DNA of 5,781 nt, taken from positions 1 through 5,781 of the forward strand of contig CAJQQW010000310.1 of the NCBI GenBank assembly GCA_905480565.1. The letters run 5' to 3'. This document shows positions 5,753-5,781 of the stretch, piece by piece; the first letter of the stretch is position 1; each line of letters opens with the position of its first letter. The notes beneath the pieces are model-generated. The model saw nothing but the letters and a program-made list of their open reading frames with translations. It had not been told where the DNA came from and did not search any database. Made by a program: the position numbers and the translations under genes. The stretch is from an uncultured Halioglobus sp. (lineage in GTDB: Bacteria > Pseudomonadota > Gammaproteobacteria > Pseudomonadales > Halieaceae).

Positions 5753-5781
5753 AGTGTAGCAATGAGCAACCGCTGCGTAAA
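5753..5781 (-). promoter_or_regulatory. Candidate sigma70 promoter of the comEA-like gene
   Basis: On the minus strand TTTACG (5781-5776) and TACACT (5758-5753) each match their consensus hexamer at four of six bases and are exactly 17 bases apart. The predicted start near 5746 would give a leader of about 47 bases before the ATG at 5698. The -35 touches the window edge, so its upstream context is unseen. Confidence 0.4.

Overview
The window looks like a chromosomal surface-polysaccharide (O-antigen or capsule type) locus from a gram-negative bacterium, most likely a gammaproteobacterium. The grounds are the set of protein families (a WbpV-like SDR, a WbpL/WecA-like priming transferase and a WbpM/CapD-like dehydratase beside a short ComEA-like protein), balanced to moderately high GC, and Shine-Dalgarno sites of the GGAG type. 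I cannot name the species from sequence alone. The gene set and order resemble the wbpV-wbpL-wbpM end of Pseudomonas O-antigen loci. A ComEA-like gene also lies next to wbpM in pseudomonads, as I recall, whereas here it sits upstream of the wbpV-like gene.

Layout. Positions 1-1148 (+) hold the 3' part of a gene that enters from the left edge. It encodes the C-terminal end of a GT4-type glycosyltransferase fused to a PAPS-dependent sulfotransferase domain. A 49-base convergent gap (1149-1197) with a hairpin separates it from a leftward operon. In order of transcription on the minus strand this operon is: an NAD(P)-dependent SDR epimerase/reductase (5228 to 4293), a polyprenyl-phosphate sugar-1-phosphate transferase (4290 to 3310) and a large membrane-bound NDP-sugar 4,6-dehydratase (3243 to 1198). 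Upstream of it, also on the minus strand, is a ComEA-type helix-hairpin-helix secreted protein (5698 to 5291). That gene has its own good ribosome binding site and a plausible sigma70 promoter at the right edge. A clear intrinsic terminator (5245-5270) lies between it and the operon.

How the genes work together (inference). The dehydratase would convert UDP-GlcNAc to the 4-keto-6-deoxy sugar. The SDR would reduce or epimerise it to a 2-acetamido-2,6-dideoxyhexose such as UDP-QuiNAc or UDP-FucNAc. The integral membrane transferase would load that sugar phosphate onto undecaprenyl phosphate to start the repeat unit. The fused glycosyltransferase-sulfotransferase on the other strand suggests that the glycan is extended and sulfated by the same polypeptide. 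No tRNA, rRNA, CRISPR array, insertion sequence or riboswitch was recognised, and no stretch longer than 300 bases lacks a gene. I see no wholly new system. The most unusual items are the glycosyltransferase-sulfotransferase fusion and the terminator placed almost against the first gene of the polysaccharide operon.
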